62,000 nucleotides of DNA. It comes from Branchiostoma floridae (taxonomy: Eukaryota; Chordata; Leptocardii; Amphioxiformes; Branchiostomatidae). Positions 38,601-50,490 of the stretch are shown here, piece after piece (the first letter of the stretch is position 1; the number at the start of each line of letters is the position of its first letter). The translations under genes and the position numbers were made by a program. The notes under the pieces are model-generated. The model was given only the letters and a program-made list of their open reading frames with translations. It was not told the origin of the DNA and did not search any database. The stretch lies in assembly GCF_000003815.2 (NCBI RefSeq), contig NC_049983.1:18102760-18164759 (forward strand). The letters are read 5' to 3'.

Positions 38601-38938
38601 TCTATGCAATACAGAGAAAATCTAATTCTAATGATGGTCATGGCAATGATATCTGAACATGTCTTGGGTGCACACGACATGCTATTCATTATTTTCCTTC
38701 ATTTAAACTCTGGATGGGTACAGATACTTCATAGGCCAAGACTTTAATTAATTATACCTTGGTTTCTTTGCAACCAAGTATCACAACGTATCTATTATAG
38801 ATAGGCATATAGTAATCTACGTAATCTACGTTGAAATAGAAGCTCATGATCTGTTCCTTGGGCGGCTGGGACGTCGTTGTACTTTGCTTGTATCTCAGCC
38901 CGCTCCTTGGTAACTTTCTCATAGTGTTTTTCCATTGC
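32627..38938 (-). other. Gene C rod exons 18-35
   Basis: Exons in gene order: 38830-38938 (109 nt, frameshifted), 38405-38551, 38101-38286, 37865-37951, 37510-37655, 37184-37331, 36906-37031, 36460-36666, 36069-36250, 35323-35933, 35066-35217, 34878-34966, 34483-34684, 34204-34302, 33850-34071, 33506-33676, 32903-33103, 32627-32752. Apart from the first, each keeps the length and phase of gene B and encodes an undamaged heptad coiled coil ending in [10 protein letters not shown]. Nothing downstream of exon 18 looks decayed. Confidence 0.92.
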
Positions 38939-41900
38939 CTAAAGGAAAATGGAGTTAGCATGTTCTTGAGCCCACAGTCACCAGACATACACAGAATGTT
39001 TGTATACAGAAGGGTTTAGGTAAATATGTTTGCCATGTTTCAAAAGGCACGCCATTTCTTGAGATGTAATTGAGAAATCGTTCACACTGAACAGGATCGA
39101 GATTTATAATATGCCAAATAATAGGTTATAGAATCAGAGTGAATTGTCTTGTAGTTGACAGTGTTGTATACTGTTGACTGATCGGCTACATTCAGGTCGA
39201 CATATTCGATCAGGAAGACGAATGTGATAATCGTTGTGTCGGTTCTACATTAGAAGAAATCTGACAATTTGACAATTTATGGGACAGCTCTTCTTCGAAT
39301 GTCGTAAATAGCTCGTTGGTTCTAATGCTCAAGGAGTGGCTGTTGAAAACCCTATCGTTTGATAACGTACTGCGAATTTTATCTTAGTTTCCTTGAGCCG
39401 CTCCTCTGCCATGCCTCCAGTCAGCTTAGGCTGCAGCGCCTGGTACATCTTGATCCACCAGTCGTTGCGCAGCCTGAACCATGCGCGGATGTTGCGCTGC
39501 AGTGTGCCAACTGCAGCTCTAAAATATAAAATAAAATAACACATATCTGACAAATTTGTCCACAGGATTGCAGTACGATATGAATTCGCTCAAAGATGCG
39601 ATATGTTAAATCATTTTCGGTAATTCCTAAACATTTTCAGTATTCAGGCAGAAGAAATTGTACGTCGTTCAGAAAAACTTGACCACTAACCTCGAGCCCC
39701 ACAGCTTCATGTACTTCCTCCGCTGGAGCTTGCCTAAGACGCGAGCTTGCATTTTCACATAGATTTCGTTGACCTTCTCCTCGCGGATCTCCTCAAGGAT
39801 AGCCAGGGTGCCGGCCTTGAAGAACACCTTGTTGAGACCACAGGAATACCTGGCCTTGTCCAGCTTGATTTTGTCCAAGATCATCTGGCAGGCTTCCCTA
39901 CCCTCCAAAAATTCGTTGGGATCGAACAAATCAGCGGCCAGGACCTTGTACCTGTAGATAAGATTAGAATTGTTAGTTCAGTGTTTGATATCTTATTCAT
40001 TGGACATACGGAAGCAACTTTTGCTAAAGCATCATACAATTTGGTATTCACACCTGTCGAAGAAGTCGGCATAGATGCTCCTGTTGGGGAATCCCTTCTG
40101 GCAGATACGGATACCCTCAAGTACACCGTTGCAAGTCAGCTGGTTGAAGACCAGAGGCCCGTCGATGATACCACCAGTCTTTATTTCGTTGGGGATCAGG
40201 CAACGCACGAAGCTGGGGTAGGTCGCGTGGAGGTTGGCCATCAGGCATCCAAGTTGCTCCTATTGGAATTGAATACTCAGAGTGAAGTAACGAAGCTTTG
40301 GGTTTTCATTGAGGCGTAAATGATGCAAGTGATGCTGAAGTACAAATCAGATACCCGTTTACTCCTTTATGTGTAAGCTGCTAGTAAGAAAAAAACGTAC
40401 CCTGTGAACACTGGTAACAGTCTGCATGGAACCGCTCTTCTTCCTTTTGCCTCCACTTTTGTCAGCTGGAAGAGTATGATAATACATTGTATCACAAATT
40501 GGCAACACGACTCAAATGAAGTTGTTTTGAACGTGTCAATCAAACAGAAAATGACTGACCCGCCTGCTCTTCTGCTGTCTGATAGTCCGACCAAATGAGA
40601 GGCATGAGCGGGTTCTTGCTGCCCTTCAAGGTGATGACAGCGCTCTCGTTCACGGGGTCCTTGTTCTTGTCCAGCCAGTTGGAGATGTTGTAGGCCACAG
40701 GTCCGGCGTAGTGACCCAGCTCAAAGTGAGCCTCGTACTTCTTCTTGCCTGGCTTGGGCTTGCCGTACTTGGGATGCTTGCCCAGATGAGTGTTGTGCAG
40801 CTTCTCGATGAAGGTCTGGTCAGAGGCCTTAGGCATGATACACTGTTCCTCCAGCGTTGGCAACAGGCCTCCTTTCTGTAAACACACGCCATTGCGTCAT
40901 ATTAGTGGTGATATAATATCCATGACAAAAGGCCAGATTATTCAGTGTGATACGAACCAAAGGGTTATAACCTACATGCGGTTACAAGGGCACGAAAATG
41001 TCACTAATCCGTTCCCCGGATTGTGTGGCATCGCAGTGTCACCAATGACTTTAATATGTTGAAGAAAGTTTGTAAAAAAAACCTTTTCAATCAGTTCCAA
41101 GCAGGCCGCCAAGTCCATCCCGAAGTCGACAAAGGTCCATTCAATCTGCTCGGCCTTGTACTCCTCCTGCTCTTGTACGAACATGTGGTGGTTGAAAAAC
41201 TGCTGCAGCTTCTCATTGGTGTAGTTGATACAGATCTGATCGAGACTGTTGAGCTGTAAGGATAAAGTCATAACGATGAATATTGCAACAGAAACGAAGC
41301 ATCAAGATTTCGCCAAGCAATCTGACAACAGAAATATGAATCATCCTTTCATATTCCAGAAATATGAATTTCATTTGCCATGAGTTTTATCTGAAGAGCT
41401 CACCTCGAAGATCTCAAAGCCAGCGATATCCAGCACACCAATGAAGAAGGCTCTCTCGTGCTCAGTGGCCAGTGTCTCGTTACACTTGTCGATCAGGTAC
41501 TTGAAGACCTTGCCATAGATACCCTTGGCCAAACCACTAGTGGAGTTGGAACACTGTTGGCCGGTCTGGCCTTTCGTGACAAACTCGCTGCCAACCTTGA
41601 CACGTGGCTTCAAGATGTTGTTCAAAAGTTGCATGCCATCGACACCAAACAGGCGGCCTGCTTTCTCCGCAGCTGCAATGGGGCAATTGATAACTCATAT
41701 GATACAGTAATTGGACTTCGGTACAAACTGGTGTAGATGCTTTCATTTATGAAAAATGACATACATAAAATACAGCTGTGTATCAGTATTTTGCCTTTCT
41801 GGATGTGAACGACCACAACAGTTCAGTTCAGTTCAGTTCACCTTTATTTATACTGATAAGCCCTATCGGCCAACATGTAGGCCGTTCTTCCTAGGGGACC

Positions 41901-44900
41901 AGTTAAGGACCAGTTGAGGGGAGGTGTCACGGGAGAAAATAAATAGATAAACAAAATAGACATTAATACAGTAGATTGTACTTACGTGCAGGATCGTCGC
42001 AGTCTCCCTGCTCTTTCTTGTCCACGTACTTCAGATTTCCCATATGCAGGATGCCGGCACAGAAGTCGTACACACTATTCTTATCCTCATTTGCGAAACC
42101 CAGGATGTCGAAACCCTCGTCCGTTAGACGCATCTCCTCTTGGTCGTCCATACCGGCCACGGTATACACACCCTCCTTCACGAAGTGGTACACTGAGGGG
42201 TCCGTGCCAGTCATGATGCGTTCTGAAGTCATTTATTAAATGTATTTTAGCAGTTTTCATATCAGTAAATATTTTGGTAAAAAAGGATATCACTATCCGT
42301 CGTCAGTAGTTCTATCAATCATTTTAGGCTTACTCATTTACTGTATTTCTATTCTCCAGGATTTCAAAGACTTACCCGTGACAGCCGGGATGCCGTTGGA
42401 CATGATGAGGAAGAAGATGTGGTAACCACGCTCCATGCCGGGCAGCTGGTCCACAACACGGGACTTCTCCAACAGATCTGTTATAAGAAGACGTCATGTG
42501 GTGAGTGTCAGTTCAATCTTACAAATAGTATTGTATCAAACTATTGTAATATTTGCTTGAAAGTTTTGTTTTACACGAGACGTCTTGTTTAAAGTACCAA
42601 TTGTTTTTTATTTTTTTATTTTTTTTATTCACATATATTTTGAGAGTATGAGGCAGAAAGCACAAATTGCTTATATTAAGCCTTCTACTCAAGAAACATT
42701 CGCATAAAACAAGAATAGTAAACCACATTACATACATAAGTACAAAATGGATAACAGAAAAATAAATTTAAACAAGACAAGTTGGTGCTGAATCAATTAG
42801 GAGAACCTGCCTGTACAATGGATATAGGTAATGACAAGATCAAAAATGTTACAGTTCTGTTGATGTGAGAGAGATGTTGATCCAGATAACAGTAAAGTAC
42901 ATAAAGTAGTGTCGTTGAGGTGCTTTAGGTCTACTATAATATTTGAGACAGCCGATAACAAAGAACTTCTTTGGCTAGTATAGAGTGTGCAGTGTAGTAG
43001 ATAGTGTTCAGTTGTTTCACAATGATAGCCACATTTACATGTAGGATAATCAATACAATGGTGTTGAAATAGATGGTAGTTTAACTGACTGAAGTTTAGA
43101 CGGAGCCTTGTAAGATGAACTGCGGAACGACCTTGGCCATAAGAGAAATGGGAGTATTGTGTCGGCTTGTTGAATAGTGAGTCCAGCTCTTTTTTTAAAG
43201 TGTTGATCGAAAGGACGGCTTTAGCATTCGTAGGCAGTTCATTCCACAAGTGAACAGTTGAAGGTAGGAAGGATCTTTTATACTTTTCAGTTTTACAGGC
43301 AATGGAAGTAAGGTTTGGGTTTGCGCGAAGGTTGTAAGGTACCGTATCACAGATACGTGGCGGGATAATATTATGTAAGTACAGTGGTGCGAGACCATTC
43401 ATAACTTTCCAAAACTGAATCAACTGGTGCTTTTTCCTTCTGTCCGCTAGTGTGTCCCATGCAACCTCGGCTAACAAGCTCTCATGTTTAGTGCCTCTCA
43501 TGGCTCCGGTACAAACTCGTGCCGCGGCTACCTGGAAAGACTCAAGAAGATCACAATCTTTGCCGAGAAGGCCACACCAAACAATGTCAGCATATTCAAG
43601 TAATGGACGAATCATAGTGACATACAGAGTTTCTAATGTTCCCCGAGGAACAAAATATGATATCCTCTTCAGAAGATTGATTCGCTTCATTGCCTTGGTA
43701 ATCAATGCAGACACGTGATATGACCAGGACAAGTCACGTTTCAAGTTTAAACCCAAGTGCTTGTGAGAGTCAACTTCCTTAAGCACAACTCCTTTAAACA
43801 CTAATGGTGGGTGATAGACTTTGACCCTCTTCATGGAGAATGTCATCAGTTCAGTTTTAAGGGGATTAAAAGTTACCAGCCACTGGTCCGACCATTCACC
43901 CACCATTCTAAGATCATGGTTCAATCTATTTGCTGAGACAAGCGGATCCAAAACTACTTCCACAAGAGACGTGTCATCAGCAAAAAGATTGGCATCAGTT
44001 TGCAAGTTGTCCACTAGATCGTTAATAAAAACTAGGAAAAGGAGTGGGCCCAAAAGCGCCCCCTGTGGGACACCTGCGTTAATCGGTAGCCAGTCGGAAC
44101 ATGCCCCATTAATGACAACTCTCTGCTTCCGATTTGTGAGATAAGATTGTATCCATTGAAGAAGTGAACCAGATATCCCTAGTTGGCTTAATTTGAAAAG
44201 GAGACCATCGTGCCACACCTTATCAAAAGCTTTTGATATGTCCAAGAAAAGCGGTGCGTACTTCAAAACCTTGGTCTAATGGTGCGGGAGGCTTATGAAC
44301 AAGGNNNNNNNNNNNNNNNNNNNNNNNNNNNNNNNNNNNNNNNNNNNNNNNNNNNNNNNNNNNNNNNNNNNNNNNNNNNNNNNNNNNNNNNNNNNNNNNN
44401 NNNNAATGAATTAACTGTTGAGTCTCCGGGGGTAAATCCAGAAGTTCGATCGGTTAGCAGGTTGTTGCCATGTAAGTAAGCAGATAATGGGGCATGAACT
44501 ATCCGTTCAAACACTTTGGACACACAGCACATGTACAGGAGTGAAATAGGCCTAAAGTTTTCTTTGGCCTGCTTATCACCTTTCTTATACACAGGGACAA
44601 CATTTGAAAATTTCCAAGTTGACGGAAAACAGCCGTATTCTAGTGAAACATGAAACAAATGCGACAGTGGTTGTGCTATTGAAGGTGCTATACACTTCAG
44701 AAGCCTATTACTTAGTCCATCAGGCCCTGTGGCCTTGTTTATATTGAGGTTTGACAGTACACTATAGACCAATTGTTCTTTGAAGAAATCACAACGGTAC
44801 TTACAGCTCTCGATGTCAGCTCCGGACAGCTTGCCAATTTTGGTGAAGTGGATACGGATGAATTTACCCTGTGGGCAAGGCAATGTAAAAAAAAAAAAGA

Positions 44901-46731
44901 CAGTTGACCAGACATGCAAGGAATCCTTAACATAACGATATGAAAGGAACACTTCGCAGACAGTATGAAGAATAACTGCAGGCAATCAAAACTATGTTTC
45001 ATCGCAGAACCTCTGTCGTTTACAGCATAAATGCAAACAAAAATTGTCGAATACAAGGACAAATCGGTGCACGGAAGGACTTACAAATCGGGAGGAGTTG
45101 TTGTTCCTCACAGTCTTGGCGTTACCAAAAGCCTCCAGTACAGGGTTAGTCTGCACGATCTGCTCCTCTAGACCGATCTGGCAGCAAAAGAAATGAATTT
45201 GGTAAAGACGAGTGTTAACAAAAAATGCATGGAAGTATAAAAGGAGGGTGAAATAACACGAAGCGGCCGTGAACAATTGAGATGATCAGTCTTTTGCTAG
45301 ATTATAGTTATTTGGATGTACGTGCACGTATCATTTGTTGACAGATACTGTGAAATGTGTACAAAATTTGACGGAAACGTTTCACCTTCTTCTCCTGGCC
45401 ACCGCCGGGAGTTCCAGCAACCATGGCCAGGTACGCAATAACCTTCTTCGTGTTCTCTGTCTTCCCGGCACCAGACTCGCCACTGCAGTAAAGGCAATAT
45501 GTAGTACCAACGTTACAAAACGCAAAAAGTTTTAAAGTTGCGCTTCAGATAGAATCGGATTAACAACGCAGTAATGTTCAGCCTTTTAAACCATTGATGT
45601 ATAAAGTATGAAAAGTCCTTACGTGATGAGGCAGGATTGGCACTGGCGCTCTGACACCATGTTCTGGTAGGCATTGTCCACCACGCAGAAGAGATGGGGC
45701 GGCACCTCCGTACGCCTCTTGCCGCGGTACGTGTCAACCACGTTCGGGGTATAGATGGGCAGGAGCTTGAAGGGGTTGATCACGACGCAGAACAGGCCGG
45801 AGTAGGTCTGTAAAACATTGATGGCTCATTTTGACAAAGATCTTGTCTCTTAATAACACAAATAGCAACTATTTCATGACCATTGTAAACCGAACACCCA
45901 CATCTTTGAGTCTCAGCGGATAAGACATTGCATTGGTTCTAATGCGTCTTGCTCCCATACAGGTAACAAAGGCGAAATATTAGTCTTAGGGACAATGCTG
46001 TTTCTTTGGTCTTTCTCTATAAAAGAAATATTTGCTCACTGTACATATCGTAAACACCTGACTTGGCTGTAGATCACGTTGAAGAAAAAGAGGATACTTA
46101 CGTAGATGAGAGTGTTCTCATAACGCTCTCTCAGGTTCCCCAGCACAGCGGCCTCGTGCAGGAAGGTCATGTTCACCATGTCCTCTGCGCAGGCGAACTT
46201 GGACGGGTTCTGTGGCAGCAGCTTTGACTTCTTGACGACAACAGTCTGGTGGCAAAGGAAGTTTCATAACTTCATAAATTCATGTCTTCAAGTACACAGG
46301 ACAGGATAATGTAGCATTTTTAACTTTGACAAATCGCAACGACCCAAAATACTGAAGTATTTAGTACTATTGTGTGATTATACACCTCGACATTTCCACA
46401 AACGAAGAGTTTTGATCACATATTGTTGAATATTGTCACGAATGAAAACCGTTGATTAAGAAAAGGGCAAATAGGGCCAACCATGCGTAACCACACGTAA
46501 ATTGTGACAAGCACAAGAAAAACTTACCGCTCCTCCAGCAGCTACACAGGTGACGTCATCACCTTTCTCGCTCTTTGCCTCGACCTTGACAAAGATCTCC
46601 TTTTTATCAGGAGCCCAAAAGTTCTTCTTAGGATCGTAGGGAGCCGTCTTCAGCGCTCGCATGACGTCCGGTTTCCCCGCGAGGAACCATTCGGACGGCT
46701 GGTCCATGAGTGACGGACCGTAGGCAGGCAT
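32627..46731 (-). CDS. Gene C: muscle (class II) myosin heavy chain with a frameshifted exon 18
   Basis: This gene spans the same exons as B, from an ATG at 46731 to a TAA at 32627-32629. It differs in structure in four ways. Exons 4 and 5 are joined into one 185-nt exon, an intron loss. Intron 8 is expanded to 2.3 kb by a LINE on the same strand. Intron 10 holds a short retroelement tail. Exon 18 measures 109 nt instead of 108. If spliced normally, the extra base leads to a TGA at 38249-38251, codon 952, which would leave a motor with only the start of the rod. All exons before and after are open and in phase with gene B, which favours either a very recent lesion or a local base-calling error over an old pseudogene. 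Confidence 0.93.
38830..38938 (-). other. Frameshifted exon 18 of gene C
   Basis: Compared with 59003-59110 in gene D, this exon has three single-base insertions and two single-base deletions, all in its last 45 bp, for a net gain of one base. The donor is weakened from GTAAGA to GTAGAT, and a 9-bp intron motif next to it (GTAATCTAC) is tandemly repeated. No nearby alternative GT donor restores the frame: the next GTAGAT is 9 bp away and keeps the shift. Clustered small indels in an otherwise clean gene fit poor base calls as well as they fit mutation. Confidence 0.85.
41819..41955 (-). mobile_element. Short retroelement 3' end in intron 10 of gene C
   Basis: On the minus strand this roughly 135-bp block ends in AATAAAGGTGAACT followed by further GAACT pentamers (plus-strand GTTCA repeats at 41820-41840). 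A short pentamer tail after an AATAAA-like motif is typical of CR1-type LINE or dependent SINE ends. The flanking intron matches gene D up to GAACGACCACAA, where the block begins in C only, so it is a recent insertion. I saw no coding sequence in it. The inner boundary is approximate. Confidence 0.6.
42606..44767 (-). mobile_element. 5'-truncated non-LTR retrotransposon (LINE) in intron 8 of gene C
   Basis: A reverse transcriptase reading frame covers 42797-44266 and continues on the far side of an assembly gap up to 44767. Recognisable blocks are NKATGPDGL near the 5' end, [24 protein letters not shown] and the catalytic FADD box, then a C-terminal CKCG...[10 protein letters not shown] cysteine-histidine motif typical of CR1/Jockey-like LINEs. 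The element starts inside the transcriptase domain, so endonuclease and ORF1 are missing. It ends in an A-rich tail (plus-strand T-rich run 42601-42629). Direct repeats ACCAATTGTT at 42596-42605 and 44768-44777 flank it and look like the target-site duplication. The insertion begins 37 bp past the exon 8 splice donor and lies in the host gene's orientation. Confidence 0.9.
44305..44404. other. Assembly gap (100 N) inside the LINE
   Basis: Exactly 100 N, a usual placeholder for a gap of unknown length. It interrupts the transcriptase domain between the [11 protein letters not shown] block and the LDISKAF block. The true missing length is not known. Confidence 0.98.
45623..45807 (-). other. Fused exon 4/5 of gene C (precise intron loss)
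   Basis: The 157-nt exon 4 and 28-nt exon 5 of genes A and B appear here as one 185-nt exon with no intervening sequence and no gain or loss of bases. The reading frame runs through [14 protein letters not shown] into the P-loop exon. The homologous introns are 404 bp in A (9322-9725) and 285 bp in B (27064-27348). The state in gene D is off the window. Confidence 0.93.
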
Positions 46732-47245
46732 GGTGGCTCTTTGGTTGGAGACTCAGACCAAGGAGAAACTAAGAGACACTGCAGCTTGGAAAGGAGGGGC
46801 AAAGAGTCAACAGAAAGTTCAGTACAACTTTGAGAAATGCAAAGACGTCATACAAAGGATAGATTCAGTTCAAGCTAAAATGAACGTTTTTGACATGCGG
46901 AAAAGGAGTGCTTGATCTTGAATCATTTGGTGTGATAGAATCGTCAAAGTAAGAATCCAAACAGTTTCAAAATGTGAAATCATTTCGGTGCAAGCGATAT
47001 TCTGGTATGTTTGAATAATTGAATTTCTGGTATGTCTGCCATGTCAAGGCAACGGCAGGAAAGAATTACATTAATACGTGTCATATGCCACTGAAAGACA
47101 CGGTGCAGCTGACGAACAAATCAGACACATTCGTCAAGTTCAAAACCCCACTTCGGAATAAATTACTCGTGGAAAGAATAAACGTCCCCCTAAACCCGTG
47201 AGTCAAACGTACACTTGAAGGATCACGTCTTCTTCAAACACTTAC

Positions 47246-47476
47246 CTTCAACTGGCAAAGCTGTGAAAGATCAGTGGCCGTCCCTGTCTTATATACGCGA
47301 ATCACATGAGTATGATATGTCAAAGCAATGTGCCGTTAAGGACATGGTAGCACTTGTATGATGTTCTATTGGTGAGTTCACAATTATGTCCTTTATTCTA
47401 TTGGTCACTTTGTTAATTTGATGTTCAAGTCCATCCTACAATCTTAAATTAGTAAACTTGACTGTGTTCTCAGCTG
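47246..47476 (-). promoter_or_regulatory. Gene C core promoter and 5' UTR exon 1
   Basis: TATA box at 47289-47295, inverted CCAAT boxes at 47368-47372 and 47400-47404, and CAGCTG E-box at 47471-47476. Exon 1 ends at 47246 before GTAAGTGT, and its acceptor is at 46779-46780. The promoter is as well preserved as those of A and B, which argues that gene C is, or was until recently, expressed. Confidence 0.8.
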
Positions 47477-48362
47477 TGTTAAACAGAATGGCACATTGGG
47501 CACTTTCGGGAGCTAATAATACTGAAAGGAAAATATACTTCACATGCCCTGAATTTTCATGTATTTTTACCTTTATTGGAAGGTCTGTAAGCTCGTGCCG
47601 AATAGACCACATGGTACTGAGCCGCGTCTAGAATTTCCAAAGAAAAACAGCGTGGTGCCAAGCTCACATTCTCCAAATTGCTGGGTATGAGTAGCGTTGA
47701 CAGTTTGTCGATAAGGTTAACGTTTACAATATATATTTCACCTGTTAACACTTCTTTATGTTAAACGAAACTGTACGTGAGGGAAACAAAGGTTTGGCTC
47801 AGCTCAAAACTCAAGCTTTGTGGTGAATTGATGTTGTTTGTGTGTCCTTTAACCTGGCTAATATGAGCGAGACGACGTAGGTATCAATGTAAACACTGTG
47901 CAAGAAAACTTTTTTTCGGTATTTCTACACTTCTTTCATTACAAACTATTAAATGATCTGTTATATATCTGTGCTACTCCCCAATGAGTTTCCAAAAGTG
48001 TTGCACTCCAGAAGATTGCTTGATACCAATGCATAGTATTGTTTGATCAGATCAAGATGGCTAACCAGGTCGACCTTTCGACTATTTGTAAAAGGGATAC
48101 AGTTCTGCTTTCTGCCTTGTAAACTGCTCAGTATTTACAAGCTGAGCTATATTTTGCAGATAGGGATGGGTATTCTTTGAGGTTACTAACAGGCATGCTT
48201 TTGAGAATACGTTAGTCCATTCTACTTCTCTTTCTCGGCAAATCTTAAACGAAGCTGGATGCCCAAGCCATATGTTTACCAGTCCAAACGAGGCAACAAC
48301 TCGTTTAAAAAGAGGAAAGTCCATGTCTGAAATATCTTCGACCAACCAGTTGCTTTTGCAGA

Positions 48363-48475
48363 ACTGTCCCTATATGTGTTGCGTCATACATAACTGAGGG
48401 TCTCCACATAGGTTCTGTAAAATATGTTCTAAAATTGCCCAGATTGACACAGCTGCTCTCTTCGCCAAGTTGGGG
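48363..48475. repeat. Upstream module C1
   Basis: It keeps GCGTCATACATAACTGAG, TCTCCACATA and CAGATTGACACAGCTGCTC. It lies about 1.07 kb upstream of the gene C TATA box, the same place as A1 and B1. Confidence 0.6.
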
Positions 48476-49079
48476 CGTCATCCCGTAACTATAAAACCTG
48501 GCGGCCTCTAATCTGCATCCCGAGTGTCCCAGATACTGGAGACTGGTGTCAAAAAGTATCCGAGGAACGCTCTTACTGTAAACTGCATTGTAGACCATGT
48601 ATTATTCACTAAAATTCATTTCCTCATTAGAACAAGGGGCATGTGTTATATGCAAGAAACTCCATGGTGATATTTGCAGACGTTTCTACTTTACACTCAA
48701 GCTGAATATTTGATATGCCCTGGTTTAAGGGGCATCCATTAAGCTATAATGGACACGGTGTTTCTTAAATCAAGTACCTTGTATCGTAGAGGTTTTCATT
48801 TGCTTCTATGTCTTTGTGCGACAACATAGGGAAATGTCAAGCTTCGAGTTCGTATTGATGTACAAGACTTGGTTGCGAAAGCGTTTTAGACAGTTAATTC
48901 TTAGCTTGTTCGTCTTGATGGCAAATAAAGTCTCGCAGTTAAACGTGTGTTGGTTCCGTTTGGAACTAATCTGGACGTTAACGTAAACATGGAAATTTGA
49001 GTGACTTGTATATTTCAAAGAAAGGTGACTTGCGTTTTTAATGGCTTTCGTATTCCATTAGCTGCATTCTTGTCACATA

Positions 49080-49220
49080 ACTGTCCCCACAAGTGTGTCT
49101 TACTCGACTTGAATTTAACTTCGCACGACAAACATAACTGGAGTTTTTCACATAACTGATGTCATGGCCAAACTTAGTCTTAAGTTGCTTAGATTGACAG
49201 CTGCTCTCTTCATCTCAGCT
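49080..49220. repeat. Upstream module C2
   Basis: It keeps CCACAAGTGTGTCT, TGAATTT, AACATAACTGGAG and TAGATTGACAGCTGCTC. CGAGTAAGTCAGTG follows near 49324, and then TGTAATGTAGAGAATGG, as after A1 and B1. Confidence 0.6.
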
Positions 49221-50365
49221 AGGCTAAAGTAATATGAGATACAAAACGCGCACGACTGTGTTTTTGTGTTTTCTTCAATGTCATAGCAAAACATACTATT
49301 GCAGCGCACTGTGGTCGTGAGAACGAGTAAGTCAGTGTCTCTTTCTCCATTGGATTTTGCTCCTACGTTCCTCATTATTTTCGATGTAATAGGTTTTATA
49401 ATGTGATGTGATTTACTAGTAATGTTATCTTCTGTAATGTAGAGAATGGCCAATGTCACTTCTGCAGATTGTTGAAAAGTAGTGTTGGCATATTGTTAGA
49501 GAGTACTTTTGGTTAAGTCGTCTGGTAGGGGCAAACGGAGTTGCCTAAAGATAAAGACAGATGTACAATATACTAAGTAATCTTTGTTTTATTATGTTAG
49601 AGCGTCATTTGAAAGCTTCGTGAAACACCATCATTTAAGTTTCTACGGTTTCAAACGGTTTAGAGAAGACAATGATCTTGACAATCAAGCCTTTAATGTA
49701 CACCTCAAGTGTACATGCATTCCTGTTTCTTTCAAGTGTATCGTGTGTTTCGTATGTGTCCGAACTAGTACTTGCTGGAACTAAGCGCTCCAGTGAACAC
49801 CTGATGTCGAGACAGACAGGAATTGGCTGGAATCGGAGGTGCTAGCGCCCGATGACTTACATCAAGAGCATTTCTGATCAAACTGAGGCATACACATATA
49901 TTTATAATCTAAGCATACTTTATATGTTCTTTAATGTTTGTCTTCCTATTCGTAACGAAGAGCTCCGATTTAGACATCTGCAGACGTTTTCGTTCGTCTG
50001 CACTATTCACCCAGTTAGATATTCAAATTTCTCCGCTTAACTGCTACATTTATGAAGCTAAAAATGCGACAGTCTTGTAAGTCGAAGGTTCACATTCTTT
50101 CTTGATTTTTTTGTGTGAAGATAAAATGAAATGCCAGTCGTCGATTCGTACTAACGGTCTATGTGTTAGTCTCCACGTTTTGGTCGCGAAAGCTTTTAAG
50201 TTTGTACGACTTGGCAAAGATTCGCTGTTAATGGTGATGTTTGTTGGGGTTGGGCCCAAAGAGAAGAAGCTACAAAACATGTTTGAGCGACGTTGAAAAT
50301 ATTGCTCCAAAAGTAGTTTCAAAAGCGGTTGGACTTTCACCGTATGGACCTTTGCCATTCTTTTT

Positions 50366-50490
50366 ACATAACTATTCCCGCAAGTGTCTCGTAACTGCCA
50401 TGAAATTTGCCATGTCATCCATAACCTTGGTTCTCAATATAACTGCTGCATGTGTGAAATATGATCACACAGCTGCTGTTGTCGTCAAGG
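50366..50490. repeat. Upstream module C3
   Basis: It keeps CCGCAAGTGTCTCGTAACTG, CATGTCATCCATAAC and CACACAGCTGCTG. CGAGGTCAGTGTTG follows near 50607, and then AAGTTGATTCTTTGTT, as after A2. Confidence 0.6.

Larger units (their letters stand above)
39371..46778 (-). other. Gene C motor and neck exons 2-17
   Basis: Exons in gene order: 46528-46778 (ATG at 46731), 46102-46245, 45623-45807 (fused 4 and 5), 45386-45482, 45085-45177, 44805-44868, 42376-42477, 41986-42222, 41404-41672, 41083-41253, 40560-40875, 40401-40465, 40054-40259, 39691-39951, 39371-39518. All ATPase motifs are intact. Loop 1 reads VAGTPGGG where A and B read VSGTPGGG. Exon 11 has [18 protein letters not shown], differing from the other copies at the S, G and second S. 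The IQ region ([17 protein letters not shown]) is shared with D and distinct from A and B. Confidence 0.92.

Noticed and set aside
45906-45970. tRNA-like stretch on the plus strand in intron 3 of gene C (TCTCAGCGGATAAGAC, then a possible anticodon stem)
   Set aside because: It looks like an A box, but no B box or matching acceptor stem follows. At most it is a worn tRNA-derived SINE head.
50050-50418. 122-codon minus-strand frame over module C3
   Set aside because: It overlaps a repeated module whose other copies do not keep the frame open.
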